Positions 40,013-48,422 of a stretch of DNA of 64,000 bases are shown here, one piece after another. Numbering within the stretch: position 1 is the first letter of the stretch; each line of letters begins with the position of its first letter. The DNA is taken from assembly GCF_900188445.1 (NCBI RefSeq), contig NZ_FZOR01000025.1, positions 1 through 64,000 of the forward strand, given 5' to 3'. Made by a program: the position numbers and the translations under genes. Under the pieces are notes generated by a model. That model worked only from the letters and a program-made list of their open reading frames with translations, made no database searches and had not been told where the DNA came from. This DNA is from Actinomadura meyerae. Its GTDB lineage: Bacteria > Actinomycetota > Actinomycetes > Streptosporangiales > Streptosporangiaceae.

Positions 40013-40402
40013 GTGGTACGCGTCAAAGCGATCGACCACCTGGTGCTCAACGTGCGGGACGCCGAACGGGCGCTCGAGTTCTACACCGGGCCGCTCGGGC
40101 TGCGACCCGAGCGTGTCGACGAGTGGCGGGCCGGGAAGGCGGGCTTCCCGACCGTCCGGGTCGGCGAGTCCACGATCATCGACCTGCTGGAGGGCCCGCG
40201 CGACGGGACGAACGTCCACCACTTCTGCCTCGCCATCGAACCCCTGGACTGGGAGCGGCTGATCGGGTCCGGCGAGTTCACCGTCATCAAGGGCCCGGTC
40301 GACCGGTTCGGCGCCCGCGGCACGGCGAAGTCGGTCTACGTCGAGGACCCGGACGGCAACGTCATCGAGCTGCGCTGGTACCCCGAGGACGCGGAGGGAT
40401 GA
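40013..40402 (+). CDS. VOC-family (glyoxalase/bleomycin-resistance fold) protein
   Basis: 129 residues with the paired beta-alpha-beta-beta-beta fold of VOC proteins: AIDHLVLNVRDAERALEFYTGPLGLRP at the start and VHHFCLAIE plus YVEDPDGNVIELRWYP near the end. His at the first strand, His in the VHHF strand and Glu in NVIELRW are the usual metal ligands. It is a dioxygenase, isomerase, thiol transferase or drug-binding protein; function unknown. GTG start after GGAGGGG. The stop overlaps the ATG of the next gene (ATGA), so the two are translationally coupled with the MFS pump. Confidence 0.88.
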   Translation: MVRVKAIDHLVLNVRDAERALEFYTGPLGLRPERVDEWRAGKAGFPTVRVGESTIIDLLEGPRDGTNVHHFCLAIEPLDWERLIGSGEFTVIKGPVDRFGARGTAKSVYVEDPDGNVIELRWYPEDAEG

Positions 40403-41619
40403 GCACCATGACCGAGCAGAGCCCCGCGCGCGCGTGGCTGGGCGTCGCCGCCATCACGGCGAGCCTCTTCGTCTTCCTCACCACCGAGCTGATGCCCGTC
40501 GGCCTCCTCACCCCGCTGAGCGAGAGCCTGGACATCTCCGTCGGCGTCGCCGGGCTGATGGTGACCCTCTACGGAGTCTCGGCCGGCCTCGCGGTGACGT
40601 TCATCGTGGCGTGGACGCGGCGCGTCAACCGGCGCGTCCTGCTGTCCGCCCTGCTGGTGGTGCTCGCCCTGGGCAACCTGATCACGGCCGTCGCGCCGAA
40701 CTACCCGGCGGTGCTGGCGACGCGGCTCATCATGGGCTTCGCGAGCGGCGTCTTCTGGGCGATCGGCGTGAGCATGGCGATGCGCCTCGTCCCGGAACGG
40801 CACGCGAGCCGTGCCGCCGCGACCGTGATGTCCGGCATCTCGATCGCCACCGTCGTGGGCGTCCCGCTGGGGACGATCCTGGAGGACCTCACCAGCTGGC
40901 GGACCACGTTCCTCATCTGGTCGGGCCTCAGCGTCCTGGTGCTCCTGGCCGTGGCCATCATCCTGCCGTCGCTGCCCTCGTCGAACGCGGTGTCGGTCTG
41001 CGAGGTCTACGGCCTGCCGCGCCACAACGCGCGGCTGCGGCTCGTCCTCACCGCCGTGGTGCTGTTCGTCCTCGGCCACTTCGGCGCCTACACCTTCGTC
41101 CGACCGTTCTTGGAGGACCGCGCGTCCGCCTCGGCCGTCTTCATCACCGTCGTCCTGATGCTCTTCGGCCTCGGCGGCGCGATCGGCAACTTCATCGCCG
41201 GCTACACGGTGAACAAGAGCCTGCGAGGCAGCTTCATCGTCGGCTCGGTCGGCCTCGTGACGTCGCTCCTCCTCCTGCTGGCGATCGGCGGAGGCAGGAC
41301 GGGCGCGATCGTCGCCCTGATCCTCTGGGGCGTCTCGTTCGGCGTCGTGCAGCTCTCCCAGGTCAACATGACCCTGTCCGCCGCACCGGAGACCTTCGAG
41401 GCCGCGATGTCGCTCAACACGATGGCCTACAACACGTCCATCGCGCTCGGCGCCCTCTTCGGCGGCCTCTTCGCCGACCACCTGGGCGTCACGAACATCG
41501 CCTGGTTCGGCGTGGCCCTGACGGGCGCCGCCCTCCTTCTGGTGGCAACCACCGGCACCCGGACCTCCGACCCGACCCCGGCACCCGACCACCAGACTCC
41601 CGAACTGATCAAGGAGTGA
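40399..41619 (+). CDS. DHA1-type MFS efflux transporter
   Basis: 406 residues, 12 predicted membrane segments, of the arabinose-efflux-permease/drug-antiporter branch: FVFLTTELMPVGLLTPLSESL in TM1, a truncated motif-A loop (WTRRVNRRVLLSALL), then GFASGVFWAIGVSMAMRLVP and GVPLGTILEDLTSWRTTFLIW (motif C region). Coupled to the VOC gene by ATGA overlap and controlled by the divergent MarR. The operon looks like a self-contained resistance or efflux unit and may export a metabolite of the neighbouring PKS locus, though it lies beyond the CCR terminator. Confidence 0.9.
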   Translation: MSTMTEQSPARAWLGVAAITASLFVFLTTELMPVGLLTPLSESLDISVGVAGLMVTLYGVSAGLAVTFIVAWTRRVNRRVLLSALLVVLALGNLITAVAPNYPAVLATRLIMGFASGVFWAIGVSMAMRLVPERHASRAAATVMSGISIATVVGVPLGTILEDLTSWRTTFLIWSGLSVLVLLAVAIILPSLPSSNAVSVCEVYGLPRHNARLRLVLTAVVLFVLGHFGAYTFVRPFLEDRASASAVFITVVLMLFGLGGAIGNFIAGYTVNKSLRGSFIVGSVGLVTSLLLLLAIGGGRTGAIVALILWGVSFGVVQLSQVNMTLSAAPETFEAAMSLNTMAYNTSIALGALFGGLFADHLGVTNIAWFGVALTGAALLLVATTGTRTSDPTPAPDHQTPELIKE

Positions 41620-41633
41620 AGGAGCAGTACCCC

Positions 41634-41662
41634 CTGACCGCCGGGCCGGCCCCGGCGGTCAG
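41634..41662 (+). terminator. Hairpin terminator after the MFS gene
   Basis: CTGACCGCCGG at 41634-41644 pairs perfectly with CCGGCGGTCAG at 41652-41662, with a 7-nt loop. It lies between two converging genes. Confidence 0.85.
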
Positions 41663-41704
41663 TGCTTTCCGCCGTCAGGGGCCCGGACGCCTCAGCCGCC
41701 GGAG

Positions 41705-42724
41705 TCAGCTCGCCGTCCGGTAGACGAACCCCTCTAGCGAGGTCACCGTCTCGGCGCGGTTGTGGCGGTGCCGTAGGCAGTACCGCGTGGGGTACCAGCC
41801 CGAGCGCTCGTACGCCCGCGGCAGCTTGATCGGAACGCAGCGGTCGGCGATGGTGCCGTTGCGCAGTCCGTTGTACTGCGTGAGGTTCACCATCGGCTCG
41901 TAGAAGGTGACCTTGCCGTTCCAGATGCCGTAGATGAACGAGGACGTGAACTTCGCCCCATGGAATTCGGGGGCGGTCGTGTCGACGAGGTGGTTGCCCA
42001 TCCCGGGCTCGACGGCGTCGGTGTCCTCGTAGTCGGGGTGCCGGTACTTCGCGGCCGGGAGGATCTTCCCCTTCGGGTAGTCGTCGCAGTTGGTGAGCTG
42101 CGGGCACGGTCCGGGGCGGATCGCGAGCCGCTCCGCTTCGGGGTTCATGTAGAAATGGACGTCGAAATGCGGAACGTCCCATATCTGGGGAGGCATGTGC
42201 CCCATCGGGTTCCAGTTGGCCAGGACGTAGGTGAACGGCGAGTCGACCCTCTTCTTGAATTTCGGGCTCAAGTGGAGGGATCTCTCATGCCCGCCCGTGC
42301 ATTCACGGTGCTGGTCGACGGTGCCGTCGCCGTTCTTGTCGTAGCACCAGATCCCGCCGGTGGGCGGTTCGTACGGGAGGCCGTCGTAGGTGCCGTCCTT
42401 GGCGAGCAGCCCGATGACCAGCGGGGTCTTCCCTCTCGTCTGCGAGAACGCGGTGAGCCTCCCGTTCCCGAGGGGCGCGCTCTGCCCGTACTCAGCACAC
42501 GGCCCGGGATAGGAGAGGGAACGGGCGAGCAGCTTGCCGACGGCCTGCTTCGCCACTTGCACGGTCTTCTCGTTATGCGGGGAGCTCTTCGGCACCGCGC
42601 AAACCGTGACAGTCGAGTCGGCGGCCCCCATGGCGGGTTCCGCGCCGAATACAACCGGCGATCCCGCGAGCAATAGAAACCCGGTCGCGCTCCGCACGAC
42701 CATCTGCCGACTCCAGAAAGACAT
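41705..42724 (-). CDS. Secreted protein resembling the TTHB210/DUF5602 family
   Basis: 339 residues with a signal peptide (SATGFLLLAGSPVVFGAEPAMGA). The mature part holds a calcium-loop-like DKNGDGTVDQHREC segment, several Cys, and the segment NPMGHMPPQIWDVPHFDVHFYM, whose His/Asp-rich pattern I associate with the TTHB210-like (DUF5602) family; I am only moderately sure. Function unknown; the His cluster could bind a metal. ATG 42724 lies 2 nt after a GGGGGCGGG stretch; a second ATG seven codons on is possible. It stands alone between a terminator and a damaged gene pair. Confidence 0.65.
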   Translation of the reverse strand: MSFWSRQMVVRSATGFLLLAGSPVVFGAEPAMGAADSTVTVCAVPKSSPHNEKTVQVAKQAVGKLLARSLSYPGPCAEYGQSAPLGNGRLTAFSQTRGKTPLVIGLLAKDGTYDGLPYEPPTGGIWCYDKNGDGTVDQHRECTGGHERSLHLSPKFKKRVDSPFTYVLANWNPMGHMPPQIWDVPHFDVHFYMNPEAERLAIRPGPCPQLTNCDDYPKGKILPAAKYRHPDYEDTDAVEPGMGNHLVDTTAPEFHGAKFTSSFIYGIWNGKVTFYEPMVNLTQYNGLRNGTIADRCVPIKLPRAYERSGWYPTRYCLRHRHNRAETVTSLEGFVYRTAS

Positions 42725-42855
42725 ACCCGCCCCCGGTGATCGCCATGGGAAATCGTCAGCCGAAGTTAAGAATGAGAAGGGCTGATCATCGCTGTCAAGG
42801 GCGCCGACGGAGACAAGTCCCTGCCGACGAAAGACCTTTACCCGAGTCGGGGGGG

Positions 42856-43209
42856 TCAGCCCAGGGACGAGACGAAGGCGAGGGTGACCACCGCCAGGGC
42901 GCTGAGGCTGAACCGGGTCGCCGACCGGCGGGTGGGGCGGGGGCCGTTGGAGAGGATCGCGAGTCCGAGGGGGACGAGTGCGATGCACAGGCCTGCCGTG
43001 CCGACGATCGACAGGGGTGTGGTGCCCTTCAGGACCCCGAGCGGAAGCAGCGCCATGAGCGCCAGCGCCAGGGAGCGCACTGGGCCCAGGACGCCGGAGC
43101 GCCAGGTTCCGATCGCCAGCACGATCCAGCCGAGCATGATCGCGAATGAGGCGTACTGGAAGATGTGGAAGGACTGGTAGGAGCTGCGCGGCAGCTTCCG
43201 CGCGCTCAT
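42856..43209 (-). pseudogene. Membrane-protein remnant (C-terminal part, four membrane segments)
   Basis: A frame of about 117 residues from ATG 43209. After the first dozen residues it has four hydrophobic segments (around ASFAIMLGWIVLAIG, LALALMALLPLGVL, GTAGLCIALVPLGLAIL and LSALAVVTLAFV). The first residues, up to about SSY, are written by DNA that, on the plus strand, encodes the conserved start region of a response regulator. So the original N terminus of this protein seems lost. It may still be expressed as a small membrane protein; I cannot name the family. Confidence 0.45.
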
Positions 43210-43807
43210 CGAGACCACCCCCGACCTCACGGTGGTCGGGGAGGCCGCCACCGGGGCCGAGGCCGTCGAACTCGTCCGTGCCCGGCGGCCCGACGTCGTC
43301 CTGATGGACGTGCGGATGCCCCACATGGACGGCATCGAGGCCACCCGCCGGATCCACCAGGACACCGGCACCGCAGGCGTCCGCGTGCTCATGCTGACCA
43401 TGTTCAACCTGGACGCGCACGTCTTCTCGGCCCTGCGCGCCGGAGCCGCCGGCTTCCTCCTCAAGGACACCCCGCCGGCCGACCTCCTCAACGCCGTCCG
43501 CGTCGTCGCCGCGGGCGAGGCGCTCCTGGCGCCCACCGTGACCCGCCGCCTGATCGCCGAGTTCGCCCGCCTGCCCCAGCCCGAACGCCCGCTCCCGCGC
43601 GCCCTCGACGGCGTCACCGACCGGGAGCGCGACGTCCTCACCCTGGTCGCCCGCGGCCTGTCCAACACCGAGATCGCCGGGCACCTGCACCTGAGCCTGG
43701 CCACGGTGAAGACCTACATCGGCCGCCTGCTCACCAAACTGGGCGCCCGCGACCGCGCCCAACTAGTGATCATCGCCTACGAGTCCGGCCTCATCACCAC
43801 CCGCTGA
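43184..43807 (+). pseudogene. NarL/LuxR-type response regulator lacking its N terminus
   Basis: From 43184 the plus strand encodes LRGSFRALIETTPDLTVVGEA, a normal internal stretch of NarL-type receiver domains, then DVVLMDVRMPHMDGIEATRRI with the phospho-acceptor Asp, the LLKDTP stretch and a C-terminal LuxR HTH (LTDRERDVLTLVARGLSNTEIAGHL is the region). The expected first 20-25 residues, with the acidic pair and start codon, are missing; an in-frame TAG stands at 43178. The first usable start is GTG 43232, which would leave a receiver domain without its first strand. It is probably inactive, though the DNA-binding domain is complete. Confidence 0.65.
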
Positions 43808-43971
43808 CCACCCGGCGTTCCCCAGCTCGAACGCCAGGCGAGCCTCCTCGCTCCCTGCCCGGACCTCGTCATTGTCGCGTCCCGCTCCAGGCACCCACCG
43901 CTCGTGCGGGCTGTGCTTCTCCGTCACCATCGAAGGCTATGGGCATCGAAGGCTGTCGGGGGGCGGAGACG

Positions 43972-44007
43972 GGAACGCCCGCCGGTGCGTCCACCGGCGG
44001 GCGTTCC
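43972..44007 (-). terminator. Perfect hairpin terminator after the sortase gene
   Basis: GGAACGCCCGCCGGTG at 43972-43987 pairs perfectly with 43992-44007 around a 4-nt loop, 13 bp beyond the sortase stop. It also faces the response-regulator remnant and may act in both directions. Confidence 0.9.
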
Positions 44008-44020
44008 TCGGTACTGCGGG

Positions 44021-44668
44021 TCAGGAACCGATCAGCTTGGCGTAGACGATCAGGTTGTCCTTGTAGTGGCCGATCTTCTTGTCGAAGGCGCCGCCGCAGG
44101 TGACCAGCCGGAGCGACGCGTGGTCGAGCGTCTCACCGAACACCTTCTCGTGCGGGAAGGCGTCCTTGTCGACGCGCTGGGCCCGCTCCACGGCGAACGT
44201 CGCGGTGGACCCGTCCTCGCGGGACACCGAGATCTTGTCGCCGGGCTTCAGGTCCTTCAGCCGGGCGAACACCGCGGCCTTGCCGTTGGCGTCGACGTGG
44301 CCGAGGATCACCGCCGGGCCGACCTCGCCCGGGGTGACGCCCTCCTCGTACCAGCCGGTGAGGTTCGGCTTGCTCAGCGGCGGCTCCTCGACGCGCCCGT
44401 CGGGCCGCAGCCCGATCGAGCCCACCGGGGCCGACACGCCGATCTTCGGGATGGCGATCTTCGTCGGCTGCGACTGGGACAGCGGACGGGCGTTCGACGC
44501 GGGCGTGGTCGCGCCCGTCGTCTGCGTCGCCGCGGGCTCCGGAGTCCCGGGCGAGGCGCTGCCGCCGTCGTCGCCGCCGCAGCCGCTGAACAGCAGTCCG
44601 ATGAGCAGCGCGCCGGTCGCCGCGCCGACGGCGCGGCGACCGGTGGCCGAAGCAGGGAGTTCCGGCAA
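44021..44668 (-). CDS. Class F-type sortase, catalytic Arg not visible
   Basis: 215 residues: signal/lipobox-like N terminus (GALLIGLLFSGC, Cys30), a short linker, and a class E/F sortase domain from about residue 67 (KIAIPKIGVSAPVGSIGLRPDG). The catalytic His124 (ILGHVD) and Cys191 (LVTCGG) are present. All known sortases also use an Arg after the Cys; here no Arg occurs between Cys191 and the C terminus, only Lys197, Lys198 and Lys203. The start is probably TTG 44668, 2 nt past the stop of the upstream surface-protein gene, so the two are coupled. The surface protein is the likely partner, yet it has no standard LPXTG motif. Confidence 0.82.
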   Translation of the reverse strand: MPELPASATGRRAVGAATGALLIGLLFSGCGGDDGGSASPGTPEPAATQTTGATTPASNARPLSQSQPTKIAIPKIGVSAPVGSIGLRPDGRVEEPPLSKPNLTGWYEEGVTPGEVGPAVILGHVDANGKAAVFARLKDLKPGDKISVSREDGSTATFAVERAQRVDKDAFPHEKVFGETLDHASLRLVTCGGAFDKKIGHYKDNLIVYAKLIGS

Positions 44669-44670
44669 CG

Positions 44671-45417
44671 TTACGACCGCTCCCCGGCCGTCCGGCGGCG
44701 CAGCGCGACGGCGCCGAGGCCGAGGGCCATCAGCGCGCCGAACCCGGCGGCCAGCAGGCCGGCCGGCGCGCCCTCGTTCTGCGCGTAGGTGCTGCCGTCA
44801 CCGGTGTCGATGCGGCCGGTCGGGATCTTCGGCGTCTTCGGCTTCATCTGGCCGGGCTTGCCGGGCTTACCGGGCTTGTTCTCGCCCTTCTCCGGCTGGG
44901 TGCTGTACTTGACCGAGCCGAAGTCCTTGCAGACCACCGTGGCGACCGTCGGGTTCGGGAGGTTCTTGCGGAACGTCCCGGTGGCGGTCCAGGTGTCCTC
45001 GCCGGCCTTCTTCACCGGCAGCGGGTTCTGGGTGTAGCCGTTGCCGGTGATGGTCACCGCGGTCGGGCAGGTCACCGTGAACGTCGTCTTGTAGCCCGGC
45101 GCGACGCGCAGGCTGGACAGCTTCACCTTGTCGTAGCCGAACTTGAAGGTCGGCTTCGGGTCCTCGCCGCCGGGGTTCTCGTTGCCGTCACCGGGCTCGT
45201 CACCGCCGGGCGTGGCCGAGACCCAGCGCAGCTTCCCGTCCTTGGCGGGCTTGCACACCATGGCCGTGCCCTTGTCCGTCTTGCCGGTGGCGCCAGCCTC
45301 GTCGCAGAAGGCGCCCGGGGTGACGGTGTCGTCCGGGGTGGCGAAGGCGGGGGCGGCCATTCCGAGCATCATGGATCCCGCAGCGATTCCCACCGCGGCC
45401 AGCCGACTCGCGCGCAT
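44671..45417 (-). CDS. Surface protein with C-terminal membrane anchor, partner of the sortase gene
   Basis: 248 residues with a signal peptide (LAAVGIAAGSMMLGMAAPAFA), a mature part with Cys residues, a beta-rich domain at about 100-185 (TTFTVTCPTAVTITGNGYTQ), a Gly/Pro/Lys spacer and a C-terminal hydrophobic segment (GLLAAGFGALMALGLGAVAL) followed by RRRTAGERS. The last two parts look like a sorting signal, but the canonical LPXTG is absent; the nearest sequence is KIPTG about 35 residues before the membrane segment. ATG 45417 with GGAG 9 nt upstream; the alternative upstream start adds 32 unlikely residues. Cotranscribed with the sortase. Confidence 0.75.
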   Translation of the reverse strand: MRASRLAAVGIAAGSMMLGMAAPAFATPDDTVTPGAFCDEAGATGKTDKGTAMVCKPAKDGKLRWVSATPGGDEPGDGNENPGGEDPKPTFKFGYDKVKLSSLRVAPGYKTTFTVTCPTAVTITGNGYTQNPLPVKKAGEDTWTATGTFRKNLPNPTVATVVCKDFGSVKYSTQPEKGENKPGKPGKPGQMKPKTPKIPTGRIDTGDGSTYAQNEGAPAGLLAAGFGALMALGLGAVALRRRTAGERS

Positions 45418-45920
45418 TGGTTCTCTCCTCTGTTGGGGCTTCTCCGTGTCCCGGGCGGGCGAGATTCGCACCGTGCAATGGCGGGGGATATGCCGCGGGC
45501 CGGCGGCTGGCAATGCAGGGCACTCGCGAGAAGGTGCCAGGGAGACGAAGGAGAATGTTGAGCCCGTAGCTTAGCGATGATCGGCCCCACCACCAGGGGG
45601 TTTGGACGGTCCATCGGCTGGATGGCCGGAGACGGACATTCGCTGCGGCCGGTAAACCGCCTCTCGCGCTTACGCGACTTCTCGCCGGTTCATGCCCGTT
45701 GATCAGTGAATATGACGCAGAGTGAGACCGCAATCGCGGTTGCCTCGACGTGATCATGATCACATGAATGGGCGACGAGGATACGGTGAGTGAAGTTCGC
45801 CTCAGCGTGGACAAGCGGCGTGTGACGCGTTTTCGGCGAGCGCCGGATGAGCGTTGGAAAACGACTCCGTGATATTTCGTGATCGGGGGCGGCGGCATTT
45901 GGCCCGCCGATGGCGAGCGC
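45418..45920. other. 503-nt noncoding region between the surface-protein and Lrp genes
   Basis: No convincing gene on either strand. It is less GC-rich than its surroundings and serves as the upstream region of the surface-protein gene and the downstream region of the lrp gene. It contains one strong palindrome (45750-45763, listed separately). I see no hairpin with terminator features next to the lrp stop and no known riboswitch. Confidence 0.5.
45749..45764. promoter_or_regulatory. CRP/FNR-like palindrome
   Basis: CGTGATCATGATCACA contains the perfect 14-bp palindrome GTGATCATGATCAC (45750-45763) and fits the Crp-type pattern GTGA-N6-TCAC. It lies about 330 bp upstream of the surface-protein/sortase operon, which is far for a direct activator site, so the target is uncertain. 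Confidence 0.45.
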
Positions 45921-46373
45921 TCAGGTGGGCAGCGGGCGTTCGTCCACGACGTGCTTCATCACGAGCGTGGAGTTCAGCCGCTGCACGCCCGGCAGCGCCG
46001 ACAGCACGTCGTCTTCCAGTTCCTGGTAGGCGGTCAGGTCGGCGGTGACGATGCGCAGCAGGTAGTCGGGATCGCCGAAGAGCCGCTGCGCCTGGACGAC
46101 CTCGGGCACCCGCGCGACGGCGTCCTCGAAGCCGAGCAGCGTGTCCCTGTCCTCCTGCCGCATGGTGACGAACACGAGCGCCTGGAACGTCAGGCCGAGA
46201 GCGGCGGCGTCCACGACCGCGCGGTAGCCGCGGATGGTCCCGTTGCGTTCCAGTTCCCGCAGCCGCCGGTGGCAGGGCGAGACGCTCAGCCCGACCCGCG
46301 CGGCCAGATCCGTGACCGTCAGCCGCCCGTCCTCCTGGAGCACGGCAAGGATTTTGCGGTCGATCGCGTCCAT
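45921..46373 (-). CDS. Lrp/AsnC-family transcriptional regulator
   Basis: 150 residues: N-terminal HTH (MDAIDRKILAVLQEDGRLTVTDLAARVGLSVSPCHRRL) and C-terminal RAM ligand-binding domain (VPEVVQAQRLFGDPDYLLRIVTADL). These regulators sense amino acids. It is divergent from a LysE-type amino-acid exporter, the classic Lrp/LysE pairing, so it probably activates export when an amino acid accumulates. ATG 46373 gives the standard start; the longer frame is artefactual. The short intergenic region holds a promoter-like pair, TTGAGA (46415) and TGATTA (46439), 18 bp apart, pointing to the exporter. Confidence 0.92.
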   Translation of the reverse strand: MDAIDRKILAVLQEDGRLTVTDLAARVGLSVSPCHRRLRELERNGTIRGYRAVVDAAALGLTFQALVFVTMRQEDRDTLLGFEDAVARVPEVVQAQRLFGDPDYLLRIVTADLTAYQELEDDVLSALPGVQRLNSTLVMKHVVDERPLPT

Positions 46374-46480
46374 GGAGAAGATCCTTCCACTGACAGCGGC
46401 GTGCTCGGGGAAAGTTGAGAACACCTTCCGGACAATCCTGATTAGTCTTCCCGCAATGACCCCCATCAGGGAGGGGAGCC

Positions 46481-47092
46481 ATGGCGGCCGGCTCGGTACT
46501 CGCCTTCTGGACGATCGCCCTGCTGCTCATCGCGGTCCCCGGCCCGGACTGGGCGTTCACCATCGGCGCCGGGCTGCACGGCCGCTCCGTCGTGCCGGCG
46601 GTGGGCGGCCTGGTCGCGGGCTACGCCGCCATGACCCTCGCCGTCGCGGCGGGCGTCGGCGCACTCGTCGCCGGCTCCCCAGCCGTGCTGACCGTCCTCA
46701 CCCTGGTCGGCGGCGCCTACCTCGTCTGGCACGGCGGGACAACGTTCGCCCGCCCCGCCACGGCGGGCGACGGCCCCGATGCGGGTACCGGGCGGCGTGC
46801 CTTCCTGCGCGGCATGGGCGTCAGCGGGCTCAACCCCAAGGGCCTGCTCCTCTTCGTGGCCCTCCTGCCCCAGTTCACCGACCCCGGCGACAGCTGGCCC
46901 ATCGCCGCGCAGATCGGCGTCCTCGGCCTCACCTTCATGGCCACCTGCTGGGTCTGGTACCTCTGCCTGGGCACTCTCACCCGGACCGTTCTGAAGGGGA
47001 CGCCCGGCAGGACCCGCCTGGTCGGCCGCCTGTCGGGGGCGTCCATGGTCGGGTTGGGGGCGTACCTCGTCCTAGACCACTTCCTGGCCTGA
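46481..47092 (+). CDS. LysE/RhtB-family amino-acid exporter
   Basis: 203 residues with about six hydrophobic segments. The N-terminal signature LLLIAVPGPDWAFTIGAGLHGR and the later FLRGMGVSGLNPKGLLLFVALLPQF are diagnostic of RhtB/LysE transporters. It exports an amino acid or derivative in exchange for protons. ATG after GGGAGGGGAGCC. Divergent from the Lrp-type regulator, which probably controls it. Confidence 0.92.
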   Translation: MAAGSVLAFWTIALLLIAVPGPDWAFTIGAGLHGRSVVPAVGGLVAGYAAMTLAVAAGVGALVAGSPAVLTVLTLVGGAYLVWHGGTTFARPATAGDGPDAGTGRRAFLRGMGVSGLNPKGLLLFVALLPQFTDPGDSWPIAAQIGVLGLTFMATCWVWYLCLGTLTRTVLKGTPGRTRLVGRLSGASMVGLGAYLVLDHFLA

Positions 47093-47188
47093 CCCCGGCT
47101 CGACGCATGTGCGGTGCGGGCGGCGATCAGCGATTTCACACGCCCGTCGGCTGGGGGGACCGGTGCTGTTCAGGTGAATCGCCCCGAG

Positions 47189-47239
47189 CGTCCGCACCGG
47201 GCCGCCGCCCCGAGGCGGGACGGCGGCCCGGTGCGGACG
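47189..47239 (-). terminator. Long perfect hairpin after the sigma/beta-propeller operon
   Basis: A 19-bp arm at 47189-47207 pairs without mismatch with 47221-47239; the loop is 13 nt. It begins 8 bp beyond the stop of the beta-propeller gene and may also stop transcription from the lysE side. Confidence 0.9.
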
Positions 47240-47246
47240 GTGCGGC

Positions 47247-48422
47247 TCAGCGGTGCGTGAAGACCGGGATCCAGGAGCCGGCCCTGTCGGAGCGCTGGTA
47301 TCCGGTGAGCGGGGTGATCTTTCCCGTCAGCGAGACCAGCAGGAGCCGGTTGCGGAACTCGTTCTTGCGGGTGCACTTGCGCACGTCGCAGCCGAGGGCG
47401 AACAGCCGGTCGTCGTCCGCCCAGGCCAGGGCCTGCTGGACGGGCAGCACCGCCACCTTGCGGCCGCTGTCCACGTCGGTGACGGTGACGGACGGGCCGG
47501 GACCGGGGCCGAACCGGGGGACCAGCTTCCCGTTCGGCGACAGGCCGGCCTCCTCCGCGTCGGTCGCCTCGTGCGCGGGCGCGGGCCGCCGCCTGCCGTC
47601 GAGGTCGTGGAAGACCTTGGCCGGGACCTGCGCGGTCGGCGACCAGATCAGCTTCCCGTCCCGGCTCCAGCCCAGGTCCTGCCGGTAGTTCGGGTTGCCG
47701 CGCTCAGGCGGCAGGGGGTGGAACGGGCCGGGGTCGGACGCGCTGCCCGTGATGTAGTAGCCGGTCCGCGGTGCCTTCTCGGGCACGCCCCGCGCGTCCG
47801 GGTCCGAGGCGTAGGACGTCAGGAGCAGCCGGCTTCCGTCCGGCGACCAGGCGACCCCTCCGACGGGCCGCTCGACCGGGATCCAGTTCGTGACCTTCCG
47901 CGTCTTCATGTCGAGGACGCCGACCCGCCGCGCGGGCAGCGGGCCCTGCAGGACGGCCGCGCGCTGCATGCCGGGCGCGACGCTGAGGTACGTCCACGGC
48001 ACCTTCTCGTACTCGCCCGTCGAGGGGTTGTAGAGGTGCCAGGTGCGCCGGAGGTGCGCGGCACCGCGGTCAATGCCCCTGTTCATCGTGTAGTACGCCG
48101 CGACGGCGGTGTGGCCGGCGGCGACGAGCCGGCGGGGGAAGGCGCTGCCGGGGTCGGTCCGCACCGACGTGTCCGAGGACAGGGACACGGGCTCGAACGC
48201 GACCTCCCGCCGGTCCTGGACGCCGCCCGTGCCGCCGCCCGCGACGACGAGGACGGCGGCGGCCGCCCCGGCGAGGACCGCCCCCGTCCCGCCGAACAGG
48301 GCGAACCTGGCGGAGCGGCGGCGGGTGCCGCGGCGCAGCGCGCGGTCGGCGAGGCCGGCCGGGACGCGCGCCTCGTCCGCCCATTCCTCGAGCGTGCTCT
48401 TGACGATCGTCTCCGGCTTCAT
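47247..48422 (-). CDS. Membrane-anchored beta-propeller protein coupled to the SigE-type sigma gene
   Basis: 391 residues. A cytoplasmic N-terminal segment of about 40 residues (TIVKSTLEEWADEARVPAGLADRALRRG) precedes one membrane segment (GGTGAVLAGAAAAVLVVAGG), and the extracellular part is WD40/TolB-like with repeats such as VGGVAWSPDGSRLLLTS and LGWSRDGKLIWSP. It overlaps the sigma-factor stop (ATGA), an arrangement seen for SigE-type sigma factors with a membrane partner. It is a candidate anti-sigma factor or sensor, though it lacks a recognisable zinc-binding anti-sigma domain. Confidence 0.8.
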   Translation of the reverse strand: MKPETIVKSTLEEWADEARVPAGLADRALRRGTRRRSARFALFGGTGAVLAGAAAAVLVVAGGGTGGVQDRREVAFEPVSLSSDTSVRTDPGSAFPRRLVAAGHTAVAAYYTMNRGIDRGAAHLRRTWHLYNPSTGEYEKVPWTYLSVAPGMQRAAVLQGPLPARRVGVLDMKTRKVTNWIPVERPVGGVAWSPDGSRLLLTSYASDPDARGVPEKAPRTGYYITGSASDPGPFHPLPPERGNPNYRQDLGWSRDGKLIWSPTAQVPAKVFHDLDGRRRPAPAHEATDAEEAGLSPNGKLVPRFGPGPGPSVTVTDVDSGRKVAVLPVQQALAWADDDRLFALGCDVRKCTRKNEFRNRLLLVSLTGKITPLTGYQRSDRAGSWIPVFTHR

